DNA from: Primula veris
Lineage: Eukaryota > Streptophyta > Magnoliopsida > Ericales > Primulaceae
Direction: 5' to 3'
Length of the DNA stretch: 64,000 nucleotides
NCBI GenBank assembly: GCA_963682055.1
Contig: OY821747.1
Location: 12,946,258-13,010,257, forward strand
This document shows, in pieces, positions 45,258 through 59,115 of this stretch (its first letter is position 1; each line of letters starts with the position of its first letter). Made by a program: the position numbers and the translations under genes. Below the pieces are notes generated by a model, which worked only from the letters and a program-made list of their open reading frames with translations, had not been told where the DNA came from and made no database searches.

Positions 45258-48200
45258 GCCGGCTAGACCTGTAGTGTTCTCATTTGCTAACTTTAAACAC
45301 CATCGGACCCGAGTACACATGGTGTGTTCTCTGTTACATTCAAACAAGTGAACGGGTGCCTTCCCTGCTGGTAATTTCTCCTCTTTTGAGGACTTGTCGC
45401 AATTTGTTGCTTTTTTGAATACATCTTTTATATGCTGAAGCTTTTGTTTTTTCTGATTTTGTTTCAAGATATGAATCAGCCGATCCCCGCCCAAGAACTA
45501 GTGATCGGAGATCTCCATGGTTAGGAAATTATATTCAAGCATATGTTTCGAGGTAGTGCTTTCCTTACTCATCCATTTTTTGATCCGAATATGTTATAAA
45601 ACGTAAGTGATTCACAACTCGGAGATTTGAAAATATTTGCAGGCCAGCCAAAACGACATTTGCTCACTACATGATGTTGCACATTTGCGACTGCAAAGAC
45701 ACTAGTTCCTGGTGACCCTTTTGTGTTCTTAAGGTACCTCATTGTATTCTTATTTTTATTTTTATATGTGTCACTTTTTTGAGTCATACAAAGGTCTCAA
45801 CTTGTTTAAGGCTTTACCCCTTTTCTTCCCGCCTTTTCTGGTTGAGGGCTACTTTTTTTTTGGTTTTTCTTTGGTAAGAAATGCTTAAGTTTGATGCTTT
45901 TTTCTCAACATCAAGAAATTTATCTTATTCGGTTAAAATAGGCAACAAAACAACCAGATAAACTATATAATCGGTGGTAAAATACTTTTGTTTAACATGC
46001 ACAATTTGCTTTTCTAGGGGTGAGGTCAGGGGAGCAGCGTATGGGAGTTAGCTAGGCGTGTGTCGCCATAGCAAAACACAACGCCAACATCACTTGTATC
46101 CAGCCAGAATATGCATTTTGGCGTACTGGCTACCGTCTCTCATGCCTTCTCTACTAATACCATCTTCCTGGTCAACTATAAGCCACGGTAACTAAGATCG
46201 AACCACATCATTCTTGTTTGGTTATCGTATTAAGCTAAGTTTTTTGCTTAAACCTTAGTCTTAGTTTTTTTATCAGCTTCACAACTGTGCTTTTCTAGTT
46301 GTTTGGCCGGAAAATTATAGAAACATCTTTTTTCTGGTGCAAGTAAATTCTAGAAACAAGGCTGAATGAGCGTAGTTTTGTTCTCAACCTCAAAAGTTCC
46401 AGCTTACATGCTTAAAAGTTATTGCCAAACAAGACCATAGGTTCTACTCTATGAATTGTATACATTCTTAAGAGCACCTTATATTGGTCTAACATGTCGC
46501 TTACGATAACAATTATCAGGAGTAGCAGATTCATCATTAGGGTGCATAATTACCTTGAATATGTAAACAACTGTTTTGCAGTTGGGATGAAGTTCAAGAT
46601 GAGATTTATTTAAGCTGGTTTTTATTTCGTAGAAAATTAGGGTTGACATGTTTTTGACTTAATTCCCTTTCAAGGTAAAACTTCATGTACTTGATGGAGA
46701 TTCACTTCAATAAAGTGACTTGTATATGCATACTGTACTAAGTATAGTATGTTGCTCCACTAAGAAATGAAATTGCCCGTTAGAACTTATTGGGAAATAG
46801 GCTCAAAATATGGAAGAAAAATCTAGGCTAATTTTGCTTGTTTCGTTGTCATTGTTGTTAAGATTGTGCTTATATTAGAAACACTAAGATTAATGCTCGG
46901 TCATGCATATGAGCTCATTGAGATCCTCTCCTTAGTAAATCGATATTTATTGGTGTCAACTTATACCTAAGAGTTTGTATTAAATTGTATGATTTGTCTT
47001 TTCAAATCACTGATCATGTCAGAACCCTAACAAGAGTACAATACTAATTTCACGCGAATACATTCTTCTCATGATCTTCATACTTGTCCACTAAACCATT
47101 GGCCTTTGTTTAGTTGCAGCTTTTGAGCTTGGTATTCTGTTTTAAAATGGTTAAAGGCTGGTGATTTGGTTCGAAAAAGGTTTCAAGGTTTTACTGAAAG
47201 AGCCTAGCCTAGTTTTGAACCTCAACATATCCAGCTTACAACAATCAAATAATCCAATATACTATACGTTACAGATATAAAACTGAATAATTTTAAATCA
47301 ATCCTATCCCATCAACCTAATTTTAAGCGTATTTTTCTTATTTCTTGCAGCCTTTCCAACTATTGCTTCCATTACTCCGCTTCCCCGACCATCCTCCGTT
47401 AATTTATGGCGTGGACTTAAGAAGTCCGGCTTTTGGGTGCTTCTCGGCCTGCTCACAAGTCACCACTACTGCCACCTATCATCGAAGAAATCAGGTAGTG
47501 ATCGTAGGAACTATCATGTAATTATGAAAACGAATAGAAAAAATCTGCATGCATCACTGTCAATTCGAAGATAAATTGAAAAGGCGAAGAAGATACTCAA
47601 ATGTGGAAGCGAGATTGTTTCTCGAGTAATGATTGACAGAGGATACACTGGTTAAAGTAGCCTAAAAAAGAGAGACATGTTTTTTTTTCTTTATATGTAA
47701 TTTTTTACAGTGAGCAACTGTGACATGTTTTATACTTTTCTTCAATACTAGTGCAAATAGTTATAGGACGACCGATGATTTGAAAGACAAGAAAGTAGTG
47801 TTTTCAGCTTACTGAGCAATTTTTTTTTATTTAGATTACATTGTTGGAGAAAGAACACATATGCTTATTGAGCAATTATTTACGAATGACGTGGACAGAA
47901 AAATAACGAGTTTGGTGAAGCTACAATTTGATTTTTCAACTGATAACAAGGTCATGAATTTATGAGTATCTTTTTTCTTACGTATAGATTTATGGGAAGA
48001 AAAAGTTTTATCAATAAATAGGGTAAATGAAAAAAAACACATTTCATAGACGACTTCAGAAAAACAACAAATTGGGTCTCGTGTACTTATCGTGAATATA
48101 TGATAGTATAATTTTCTTACGCATGGATTCATGTGTAGAAAAAGCTACCACAACAAATAGTATAATTAGAAAAACACTTCATCTTAAATGGCTTGGAAAA

Positions 48201-49053
48201 AAAAAACATTGATGTGTATTTAAATACTGATATCAAACTAAAAAAGGAACAAAAACAATTGGGTCAAATAATAGTTTATAAAGAATGATGTATAGATGAA
48301 CATACCTTTCACTCTATTTTGATAAATTAAAATACTCAAAACAAGCTAAAGGTAAACTGATATCATGACATGAATACGAAAGGAACAAAAAAATCTGGGT
48401 CAAATAATAATTTATAAAGCATGCTATTTTGATAAAACAGAAAAAGAAAAAAAGTGGTAAATTTCATATGTCAAACCGCAAATATTTAAAGACTCTTTGA
48501 AAAAAAACATAAATAAAAGAGTTCAGTACAAATAAATAGGGTTCCATACATACCCATATTTATAGCACTTCCATAAAGAGATATAAGGAATTACCTGTGA
48601 TTTTACGAAGTTAAGTATCAAATGAGTGGGGTCAAAGAGTTTGGGTACAAAATTGTACTTTTATTTATGTGAACCTAAATAGGTGTCAGATATGTACACG
48701 GGATCGATTTTGGGTACAGAGTTGTTTTATTTTTGGGTAAAATGAAATTCCCTTTTCATTATCCTTTCTTTAAAAAAAAATAAAAAAAACTCCCCCAACT
48801 TGTACTTCCCCCCACAACATAAAGAAAGTGTTCTTTTAAAAAAAATAAAAGACCCATATTTTAATTTTATTAATTTAGGAAATAAAATGTGGTTTTTTTT
48901 TACACAGACCTGCACTTTCTTTAAGATAACAAGAACCTTACCCAGCTTTACATCACAATTCTCCTACTCATTTACACACACCAAATAAAAAACATAACTC
49001 AAATATCAGAAGCTAGGAAACATAAAAAAAAAACAGGTCCGTAGATAAAAATA
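45258..49053. other. spacer of unit D
   Basis: Counterpart of 6921-10736. Exon-like segments lie at about 47351-47494 and 47837-47968. The element 2/3 target site is intact here (TCAAAGAGTTTGG near 48631). Confidence 0.6.
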
Positions 49054-49467
49054 TTAGTCACATTCAACCCAACGTCTTTTAAAATAGCATATACTCATCT
49101 TTTCAAGCATATAAGAGCAAGAAGTTTTTGCAGGCAGAAAAGAATCGTTAAAATAAGTATCACTAATACCGCTTGATCCACTCTTTGAAAGAATATCCGT
49201 CGTATTTTTTTTGTCTCTCCCGAAGTAGTTTGAATTGTCACTTAACATATCCATAAATAATAGTATATTATCCAATAAATTGTTGTATTCAATATCTATT
49301 CTTATTTTTCCTTGAAATCAATTAGTCGGAATTTGAGAGTTCGTTTCCACTGTAACTTCACTAACATCCAAGGAATAGCAAATTTTCAAACCAAACAATA
49401 TAGATTCTAGCTCAGCGAAATAAAATGTGGATGAAAAAAACACCACAATAAACAAAGTCAAATACAT
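49054..49467 (-). pseudogene. RNase H-like fragment with one stop (unit D)
   Basis: Same frame as units A and B but a TGA at 49318-49320 replaces the Trp of the TNWFQG segment. Other residues are little changed. Confidence 0.6.
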
Positions 49468-51216
49468 CCCAAACGGGAAAAGTAATTCTTAAAACAGAAA
49501 GTTACAATTGATAAAAAAAAAAAAAAAATTAAAGAGGAATAAACTTAAAAGTCTCCAGACTAGTATACTTTTGCTTTGCGATGAAGTACATGATCGGGTC
49601 ATATGTAGAACGAACGGAGTAGTTACGCCGTTTAAAAATTAATAGATTTACTAATTTTATCATAAACATTATTTACAAATTATAAATGAAAATAAAATTC
49701 ATGCATTTTTAACCCTTAGAAAATGATCATATGAGATTGATTGTTAATACGTTATATGTACCGTAATATTTGATATTGCACTTTTATCCAGTTTACACAA
49801 TTAATTTACTAATTTCTCATCACAAGTGAATCGGTAATATAAAAAAATAAAATTATGTAAGTAGATTATAATAAAATAATCTCCTAATCTTTATTTAATT
49901 TAAGTTTTATTTTATTTTTGAAATAAAAAAATTCTAATATTGATTGTTGGACCAAGACTTAGCATAGGCGTAACGACGAAGTATCTGAATAGTCAAATAA
50001 ATAGAAAATTCAACGCCACTTCAATGAGCTGATAACATCTATTGGAATGGATACTCAACTATATAGCGATAATTATTGTCGACAAAATGCAAGGAATTCC
50101 GGTTCCGTTTCACTAGCAATTAGCAAATTAAGAACGCAAATTAAGATTTATCAAAATAAATATTGAACGCAAAGATTTACCAAAATAATTGAACACGTTC
50201 AGTTGTATTAGTACCATGTCTCTTATATCTTAATATTCTTTTACTAATATATATAATTACTTACACAATTTTTGTTTTTGGAATTAATACACATTGGTTT
50301 ATATGGCACTAGTTGATTAACCACGTCACTTTGTATAATTAAGTACACAAGTGTTAATTCTTCTAATAGAAAAAAATGATTCTTATCCTTTTTATTATCA
50401 CCACTTTCATGATAAATCTGTTTCGGTACACCATTAACTAAAAGTAACATTAATTGCTAACAGTCCATAAATACTAGTGAAAAGTGAAAACAATAATTGT
50501 TGTTACCTATTTAAGCTTTAAATATAGGTACATAGACATGTTAGAAAGAAATGGAAGTTTTAATAAAATCAATGTTGATATTTAATATAATTAAATCATG
50601 AATATTTGATTCATTGCATCTTTTAAATATTTAGTTCGATGGGAATATCTGATCAGGAAAGTTAATTACTATCTACATGCAATTAAGAAAAAAATTTAGT
50701 CATTTTCTATTAAAATGGCTATTATTCATTTCTCAGGGTATATAAGTTGCGTCGGTGAGAAAAAAAACCAGAACCATTTAACAAAATTACAAAATTTTAA
50801 TTAGATGAATAGGAGACGGTTTCTGAAACAAATGGCTGATAAGTACAATATAATCATAGACTCATGGTGGATATATATGTTTATAGCTTTGTTAAACATT
50901 ATAAGCCCTGGTTGTGTTGGAGGTTTATAAATTTTTACTAAAAATAGTTTCGGACCCAAACCGAGAGGGACTATCAGGACAATCGAGGTTCACTTTATCG
51001 CATCTTTTATATTAAATTGCGAGTGAGAGTCCATGGTGGGGCCCTACGCTAGTCTCTTTTGTGGATTTAGTCGAGGTGCACGTGAACAACGCTGGCCCGA
51101 ACACCACAATATATATTTGTATATGTGTATATATATATATATATAAATATATATTTACTTTCGTAGAAGATATATTTGTCTATATTTTTTATCCTTTTTA
51201 ATTTTGATTTATGCAG
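49468..51216. other. AT-rich spacer (unit D)
   Basis: Counterpart of 11151-12885. The 91-codon frame seen in units A-C is broken here by TAA (ATATTAAATTGCG at about 51008). Confidence 0.6.
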
Positions 51217-52779
51217 GTTCTTGACAACGGTGAGATGATCGATTGTGTACTAATTTTTTTTAAGAAACCGGCATTTGAAAATCCACTACTCAAGGATTAA
51301 AGGTTTAAAATTTTGGGTTTACATATATATGAAAGTATATTTATTATTTTAGTGATATTCGAAAAACTAGTCTTTTAATAAATCAACAATTATATATTTT
51401 ATGTCCAAAAGACATTATATTTGTCCTTCGTTATATGATAATCTGAAGCGAATTGAGTACATTATTAAAGCATACTTTTAATATGCTAAAATTTTGAGTG
51501 AAGTAACTAGATTTTTTTTATTTTGTTCACTATCCCCAGTAAGAAATAAGATCAGCGTTCATAAGGTGGGAAAATTCCGAGAATTGTCTGGATTATATTT
51601 TATTTAGGTAGAAATTAACTAACACAGAAGCGATTGTGTCACTCTCTTTATTTGATGTCAACAACATCGTTTTTCGTCATAAGTATTGGGCTATTAAGTT
51701 AGGAAAAAGTGACAAATATACTCAAGGTTCAAGTAAATTAATATATATGTTTCTCATTCTATAGTTTTATTTCATATATACTAAAAACATTTTAGAAACA
51801 TTTGGATAGTTTCACATATATAAAAGACAATATGATTTTTGTGATTATTATTTATTCGAGTGAGACGACCATTGATCATGTTCCGAAGTAAATATTCGAT
51901 TTTTTTTAAAAAAAAAAAACAAATTAAAAAGAGGACCCGACTATGAAATCAAGCAACATAGGTATATGTTCACCCTTGCGTAGTGTGCATCGTCTTAAAT
52001 GCTTGCTTATAATCATCATTATGAATATGAATACATAATATTAACAAGATAAATAACATGTCTTAGAAATTTTTCCTAATGAACAATATATATCGTTGTT
52101 TTATGTTGAAACAGATAAAGGCTAGCTCATATCCAACTGTCTTAGACAAAACGAATGATACTCAACCAAAAATAACCCAGAGTAAAAACATATACGGTGA
52201 GTGTCCCGATGGAACAATTCCGATCAAAAGGGCTTGGAATAACTGTGATGCTACTCATCAGAAATATAGCAATGATGCTACGCATTTTTCGGACCGATGG
52301 AGATATTTTTAGTAATTATATCGCCAATTATACACCAGAATTCTAGCTAACCCCACAAGCAAAAAAATAAAATCAAAACATTAGAGCTGTATATCTTTAG
52401 ATTTCGAAAAACCATAAGGACATTAATTGCAAATTTATAGTTATATTTTTTGTGTGTGTTTAGTATGCCACTGCTCTCCATGACAGCAATTGCCAAGGTA
52501 GAAAGGCGCTTCTTAACATGTGGAACCCTAGAGTCCTAAATTGAAAGGAGCGAAGCCTATCACAAATTTAGGTTGTGTCTGGGATCCGGGGATGAATTGA
52601 ATTCCACTCAAGCTGGTTGGGTGGTAAGAGTTCATTTGCATTAGTTGTATCTTTCATTTGTTTTCAATATCGCTCACTGATAATTTCTTTTCGTCTAATA
52701 TATTTACTTCTTAATTTACAGGTTTATTCGGGCAAATATGGTAGTCGTAAACCAAGATTTTTTATATACTACGTACATG
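51217..52779 (+). pseudogene. neprosin-like gene relic, unit D
   Basis: Blocks at 51217-51302 (TAA 51298-51300; reads KKPAFENP), 52115-52312, 52464-52623 and 52722-52779. Same shared stops and frame change as the other copies; block 3 has the TTTAG acceptor like unit B. Block 2 protein is identical to units A and C. Confidence 0.8.
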
Positions 52780-53826
52780 GTGAGTTATGCTAACAACTTT
52801 TTTTGTTATTTAAATATATATCTTTATGAAATAAGAATTGGCTTGCTCCTCAAAATTTATTAATTCTCAAACATGCCTTTTATAAGAATCACTGCGTTAC
52901 TGTTATGCCAAAGTTAGTATTATGTTTTTAGGACAAGACTTACTTCATTTTAGACAATTGATTTATATTTACATTTAGTATAATCACAAAAAAAAAAATA
53001 TATATATACATATATATATATATATATTTATTTATTTATAAATTCATATATATATATACTAGTAATCGTGCCCCACGCGTTGCGTGTGCGGCACGTAATA
53101 CAATAAAAAAATATAAAATATGTATAGTTATGATATAAATATGTGGATAATACAAAAAAAACATAGTTTAAGATTTAAATTAATGTTTTGTTGTTAAAGA
53201 GGAATAAATAGTTTTATTAGTTTTTACTTTTTATATTTTTATGTGAGTATGGTATTATTGTAATTAATATAAAGGTTTAGAGGTAATTTTGTAAAAAAAT
53301 GGCTAAATTGGACAGTCTCATTTGACTTAGATTGACTTATTATAATAAAATGAAATATATAGATTTTGTTGTTGTTTTTTCGGTTTTACATCACTCGGTT
53401 CGGTTTTCTTCGGGTTTTTTCGATTCGGTTTTATAGTAAACCGAGACCGGACCGAATAGTACTATATTTTGTAGTAATTGTACAATAATATGTTACTAGG
53501 CTATATTTTGGGAGATTTATTTGTATTTAGAAATGAGTCTTTTGTGCATGTATGAGTTGTCATACAATTAGTGGTAAATTGACAAGTGTTACACATGTGT
53601 CATGAGTTGAAAGACACACATGACAAGTGTCATAATGTTAGCTCTACACATGTCAAGTGTGATCATGTATGCTATACACATGACAAGTGTTTGCACATGT
53701 GTCATGTTTTAATTAAACACATGATAAGTATTAGTACACATGTCATTCATGAATGGGAAAGTTGCATGCCTGGTGAAAACTGTTATGCCATTTGCTATTT
53801 GTTTAGTATACTTGGTGCACTGCATA
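52780..53826. other. spacer, hairpin and minisatellite (unit D)
   Basis: (TA)n and TTTATTTATTT stretch at about 52997-53040, GC hairpin 53067-53095, TTCGGTTTT-type repeat near 53385-53450, minisatellite 53578-53745. Confidence 0.65.
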
Positions 53827-54312
53827 GAATTATTATCTCTAAGGTATTGTGTCTTTGTTGATAGTTGGCCTTCTTCAAAAGCAGAAAAGTGTCGAGGGAA
53901 AAGAAAATCATCAGATCAATATGTGTGCCTTTAACCAAGTCTTCACTTATTATGATAAACGGAATATATGTAGGCCTTAGTGATGTGATGGAAGGTCAAA
54001 AAAATATAAGCAAGTGTAAGCATTTCTCCATATAGTAAGTATATTTATTCAATACATATTTGTATGTTCACGCTGGGTGAATAAATAAAACTATGTATTG
54101 AATAAACAGACTTACCGTATAGAGAAATGTTCACACTTGCTCAAATTTTGTTGATCGTCTATCACATTAGTAAGGTCTATATAAATTATATTTATCCTAC
54201 TGATTGAATATTTGGGTAAGGACACACGCATATTGATCTGATAATTTTATTCTCGCTCAGCACTTTGCTTCATGTGAAGATGACCAACTATCAACAAGAA
54301 ATTAGAGATAAT
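53827..54312. repeat. long inverted repeat at the D/E junction
   Basis: Fourth full copy; arms and centre as at 15484-15971. Confidence 0.86.
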
Positions 54313-54939
54313 TCCTCTAAAAAAATCAACCAAATCAATGAATTGGAGTAAACTTGTCACCTCAATGAATTAAACAATATCATTTACATCCAATTATATA
54401 TACGGCAACGTGGGAGTATAAGTCTCCAACTTCAAAATAAATGCTTTTTTTTAAGATGTAAAGTATTAGGGTTGTTTTTTATGAAATCATACAATAACAA
54501 ACACTAAAGTTCAAAATCCATCTTTTCCGAGAACTATTTAATGGCCAAATAAAACCTCATTGGGAAGCAACATAGAAAACTAACCAACAACTAAAAATGG
54601 TATAAATCACCCCATTTAATTATCAACATCAATCTAATTCAAATGAGAAATGAAAAAGGCTCCAATACCTAGTTGTATGTTAAGCAAGATTGTTAAAGAA
54701 AATAACCCACACAAACATCAACATCAATTGGGCTTATCATTGAAATGATAACACTAAGGACTAGGGAAAAAAATCATGTAACCACAATAAATCAACTTAT
54801 TAAAAATTAAGGATTAAAATAAAAACATAGGTTTGGAACATTGGTGAATAGGTAACAAAACTAGAACATAACAATAGTAGGAGATGGTACCTTTATATAT
54901 TGTAGGTTGGATTGTCAGCAATAACCGTAAACCCAAAAA

Positions 54940-55230
54940 AATGGTGACATTTACTCGAAACAAGACGAAGATGATGATGATGAAGACGACGATAACTCGT
55001 ATGACAAGAGTGAAGTTTCGTCATCCGACCCTTCGCCTATTTCCTATTGAAGAGATTATCAATTATATCCACTTGATCACAACAAAAGTGTGGTTTATAT
55101 TAATAATAAAAGAGAAAACGTACTGGTTGTGACTGGTTGTAAGAGCTGCTTAATGTACTTCATGGTCCCGAAACAAGAATCGATTTGTTCCAAATCTTGT
55201 GGTGAACTCTTTCACTTTGACCAATCCTAA
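54940..55230 (+). pseudogene. acidic/zinc-ribbon relic (unit E)
   Basis: As in unit B, with the shared TGA at 55048-55050 and TAA at 55228-55230. Confidence 0.6.
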
Positions 55231-58200
55231 GCCGGCTAGACCTGTAGTGTTCTCATTTGCTAACTTTAAACACCATCGGACCCGAGTACACATGTTGTGT
55301 TCTCTGTTACATTCAAACAAGTGAACGGGTGCCTTCCCTGCTGGTAATTTCTCCTCTTTTGAGGACTTGTCGCAATTTGTTGCTTTTTTGAATACATCTT
55401 TTATATGCTGAAGCTTTTGTTTTTTCTGATTTTGTTTCAAGATATGAATCAGCCCTCGACCTGACTTATTAAGGCCGTTAGGTGAGCTCGCGAAATCGTA
55501 AGTAAGTTAGCGCAAAAAAATCTCAGGGTAACTGGATCGACCCGGCTGGGCCGTTAAGATCTCCATGGTTAGGAATTGATATTCAAGCATATGTTTCGAG
55601 GTAGTGCTTTCCTTACTCATCCATTTTTTGATCCGAATATGTTATAAAACGTAAGTAATTCACAACTCGGAGATTTGAAAATATTTGCAGGCCAGCCAAA
55701 ACGACATTTGCTCACTACATGATGTTGCACATTTGCGACTGCAAAGACACTAGTTCCTGGTGACCCTTTTGTGTTCTTAAGGTACCTCATTGTATTCTTA
55801 TTTTTTATTTTTATATGTGTCACTTTTTTGAGTCATACAAAGGTCTCAACTTGTTTAAGGCTTTACCCCTTTTCTTCTTGCCTTTTCTGGTTGAGGGCTA
55901 CTTTTTTTTTGGTTTTTCTTTGGTAAGAAATGCTTAAGTTTGATGCTTTTTTCTCAACATCAAGAAATTTATCTTATTCGGTTAAAATAGGCAACAAAAC
56001 AACCAGATAAACTATATAATCGGTGGTAAAATACTTTTGTTTAACATGCACAATTTGCTTTTCTAGGGGTGAGGTCAGGGGAGCAGCGTATGGGAGTTAG
56101 CTAGGCGTGTGTCGCCATAGCAAAACACAACGCCAACATCACTTGTATCCAGCCAGAATATGCATTTTGGCGTACTGGCTACCGTCTCTCATGCCTTCTC
56201 TACTAATACCATCTTCCTGGTCCACTATAAGCCACGGTAACTAAGATCGAACCACATCATTCTTGTTTGGTTATCGTATTAAGCTAAGTTTTTTGCTTAA
56301 ACCTTAGTCTTAGTTGTTTTATCAGCTTCACAACTGTGCTTTTCTAGTTGTTTGGCCGGAAAATTATAGAAACATCTTTTTTCTGGTGCAAGTAAATTCT
56401 TGAAACAAGGCTGAATGAGCGTAGTTTTGTTCTCAACCTCAAAAGTTCCAGCTTACATGCTTAAAAGTTATTGCCAAACAAGACCATAGGTTCTACTCTA
56501 TGAATTGTATACATTCTTAAGAGCACCTTATATTGGTCTAACATGTCGCTTACGATAACAATTATCAGGAGTAGCAGATTCATCATTAGGGTGCATAATT
56601 ACCTTGAATATGTAAACAACTGTTTTGCAGTTGGGATGAAGTTCAAGATGAGATTTATTTAAGCTGGTTTTTATTTCGTAGAAAATTAGGGTTGACATGT
56701 TTTTGACTTAATTCCCTTTCAAGGTAAAACTTCATGTACTTGATGGAGATTCACTTCAATAAAGTGACTTGTATATGCATACTGTACTAAGTATAGTATG
56801 TTGCTCCACTAAGAAATGAAATTGCCCGTTAGCACTTATTGGGAAATAGGCTCAAAATATGGAAGAAAAATCTAGGCTAATTTTGCTTGTTTCGTTGTCA
56901 TTGTTGTTAAGATTGTGCTTATATTAGAAACACTAAGATTAATGCTCGGTCATGCATATGAGCTCATTGAGATCCTCTCCTTAGTAAATCGATATTTATT
57001 GGTGTCAACTTATACCTAAGAGTTTGTATTAAATTGTATGATTTGTCTTTTCAAATCACTGATCATGTCAGAACCCTAACAAGAGTACAATACTAATTTC
57101 ACGCGAATACATTCTTCTCATGATCTTCATACTTGTCCACTAAACCATTGGTCTTTGTTTAGTTGCAGCTTTTGAGCTTGGTATTCTGTTTTAAAATGCT
57201 TAAAGGCTGGTGATTTGGTTCAAAAAGGTTTCAAGGTTTTACTGAAAGAGCCTAGCCTAGTTTTGAACCTCAACATATCCAGCTTACAACAATCAAATAA
57301 TCCAATATACTATACGTTACAGATATAAACTGAATAATTTTAAATCAATCCTATCCCATCAACCTAATTTTAAGCGTATTTTTCTTATTTCTTGCAGCCT
57401 TTCCAACTATTGCTTCCATTACTCCGCTTCCCCGACCATCCTCCGTTAATTTATGGCGTGGACTTAAGAAGTCCAGCTTTTGGGTGCTTCTCGGCCTGCT
57501 CACAAGTCACCACTACTGCCACCTATCATCGAAGAAATCAGGTAGTGATCGTAGGAACTATCATGTAATTATGAAAACGAATAGAAAAAATCTGCATGCA
57601 TCACTGTCAATTTGAAGATAAATTGAAAAGGCGAAGAAGATCCTCAAATGTAGAAGCGAGATTGTTTCTCGAGTAATGATTGACAGAGGATACACTGGTT
57701 AAAGTAGCCTAAAAAAGAGAGACATGTTTTTTTTTTCTTTATATGTAATTTTTTACAGTGAGCAACTGTGACATGTTTTATACTTTTCTTCAATATTAGT
57801 GCAAATAGTTATAGGACGACCGATGATTTGAAAGACAAGAAAGTAGTGCTTTCAGCTTACTGAGCAATTTTTTTTTATTTAGAATACATTGTTGGAGAAA
57901 GAACACATATGCTTATTGAGCAATTATTTACGAATGATGTGGACAGAAAAATAACGAGTTTGGTGAAGCTACAATTTGATTTTTCAACTGATAACAAGGT
58001 CATGAATTTATGAGTATCTTTTTTCTTACGTATAGATTTATGGGAAGAAAAAGTTTTATCAATAAATAGGGTAAATGAAAAAAAACACATTTCATAGACG
58101 ACTTCAGAAAAACAACAAATTGGGTCTCATTTACTTATCATGAATATATGATAGTATAATTTTCTTACGCATGGATTCATGTGTAGAAAAAGCTACCACA

Positions 58201-58689
58201 ACAAATAGTATAATTAGAAAAACACTTCATCTTAAATGACTTGGAAAAAAAAAAAACATTGATGTGTATTAAAATACTGATATCAAACTAAAAAAGGAAC
58301 AAAAACAATTGGGTCAAATAATAGTTTATAAAGAATGATGTATAGATGAACATACCTTTCACTCTATTTTGATAAATTAAAATACTCAAAACAAGCTAAA
58401 GGTAAACAGATATCATGACATGAATACGAAAGGAACAAAAAAATCTGGGTCAAATAATAATTTATAAAGCATGCTATTTTGATAAAACAGAAAAAGAAAA
58501 AAAAAGGTAAATTTCATATGTCAAACCACAAATATTTAAAGACTCTTTGAAAAAAAACATAAATTAAAGAGTTCAGTACAAATAAATAGGGTTCCATACG
58601 TACCCATATTTATAGCACTTCCATAAAGAGATATAAGGAATTAGCTGTGATTTTACGAAGGTAAGTATCAAATGAGTGGGGTCAAAGAG
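55231..58689. other. spacer of unit E up to element 3
   Basis: Counterpart of 16888-20348 in unit B, including exon-like segments at about 57398-57541 and 57882-58013 and the AAGAG target copy at 58685-58689. Confidence 0.65.
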
Positions 58690-59084
58690 TGTAACATCCC
58701 GTATTTTTATAAGTGATTTTATTTATGATTTAATTTATCCAAAAACGTTTTATTCAAATTTTACCAAAAACCGGTCACTCGACTAATTTTTAGCCAAAAA
58801 CCGAACCTCTTCCGAAAAACTTTATTTGAAAAACCTGTTACTAATTTTATAAATAAAAAGGACTCAATAGTTTTGTTTCTAAAGATTTGTTATTTTTGAG
58901 TAGTAAAACAATATTTTTGGATTAAGAGTTAGCTTTTAGAACTTTGGGGACCTAATAGTTCGCTTCCACAAACTTTGTAAAAACAGTTTTTTTTTTATAC
59001 CTAAAATCAGCCCACTTTTCAATTCTTTAAACTTGAAAATCAGCCAAGAGAAAAAAGAGAGAAAAAGAGAGAAAAGAGAAGAAG

Positions 59085-59115
<31 letters not shown>

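Larger units (their letters stand above)
44309..54281 (+). repeat. tandem unit D
   Basis: 9,973 bp with no large insertion. Its first ~1.2 kb follows unit B (shared CCTCATGGGAAGC and GAAACCTAACC variants), but its junction near 45480-45508 is the 29-bp form of unit A, so it is a mosaic. Confidence 0.95.
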
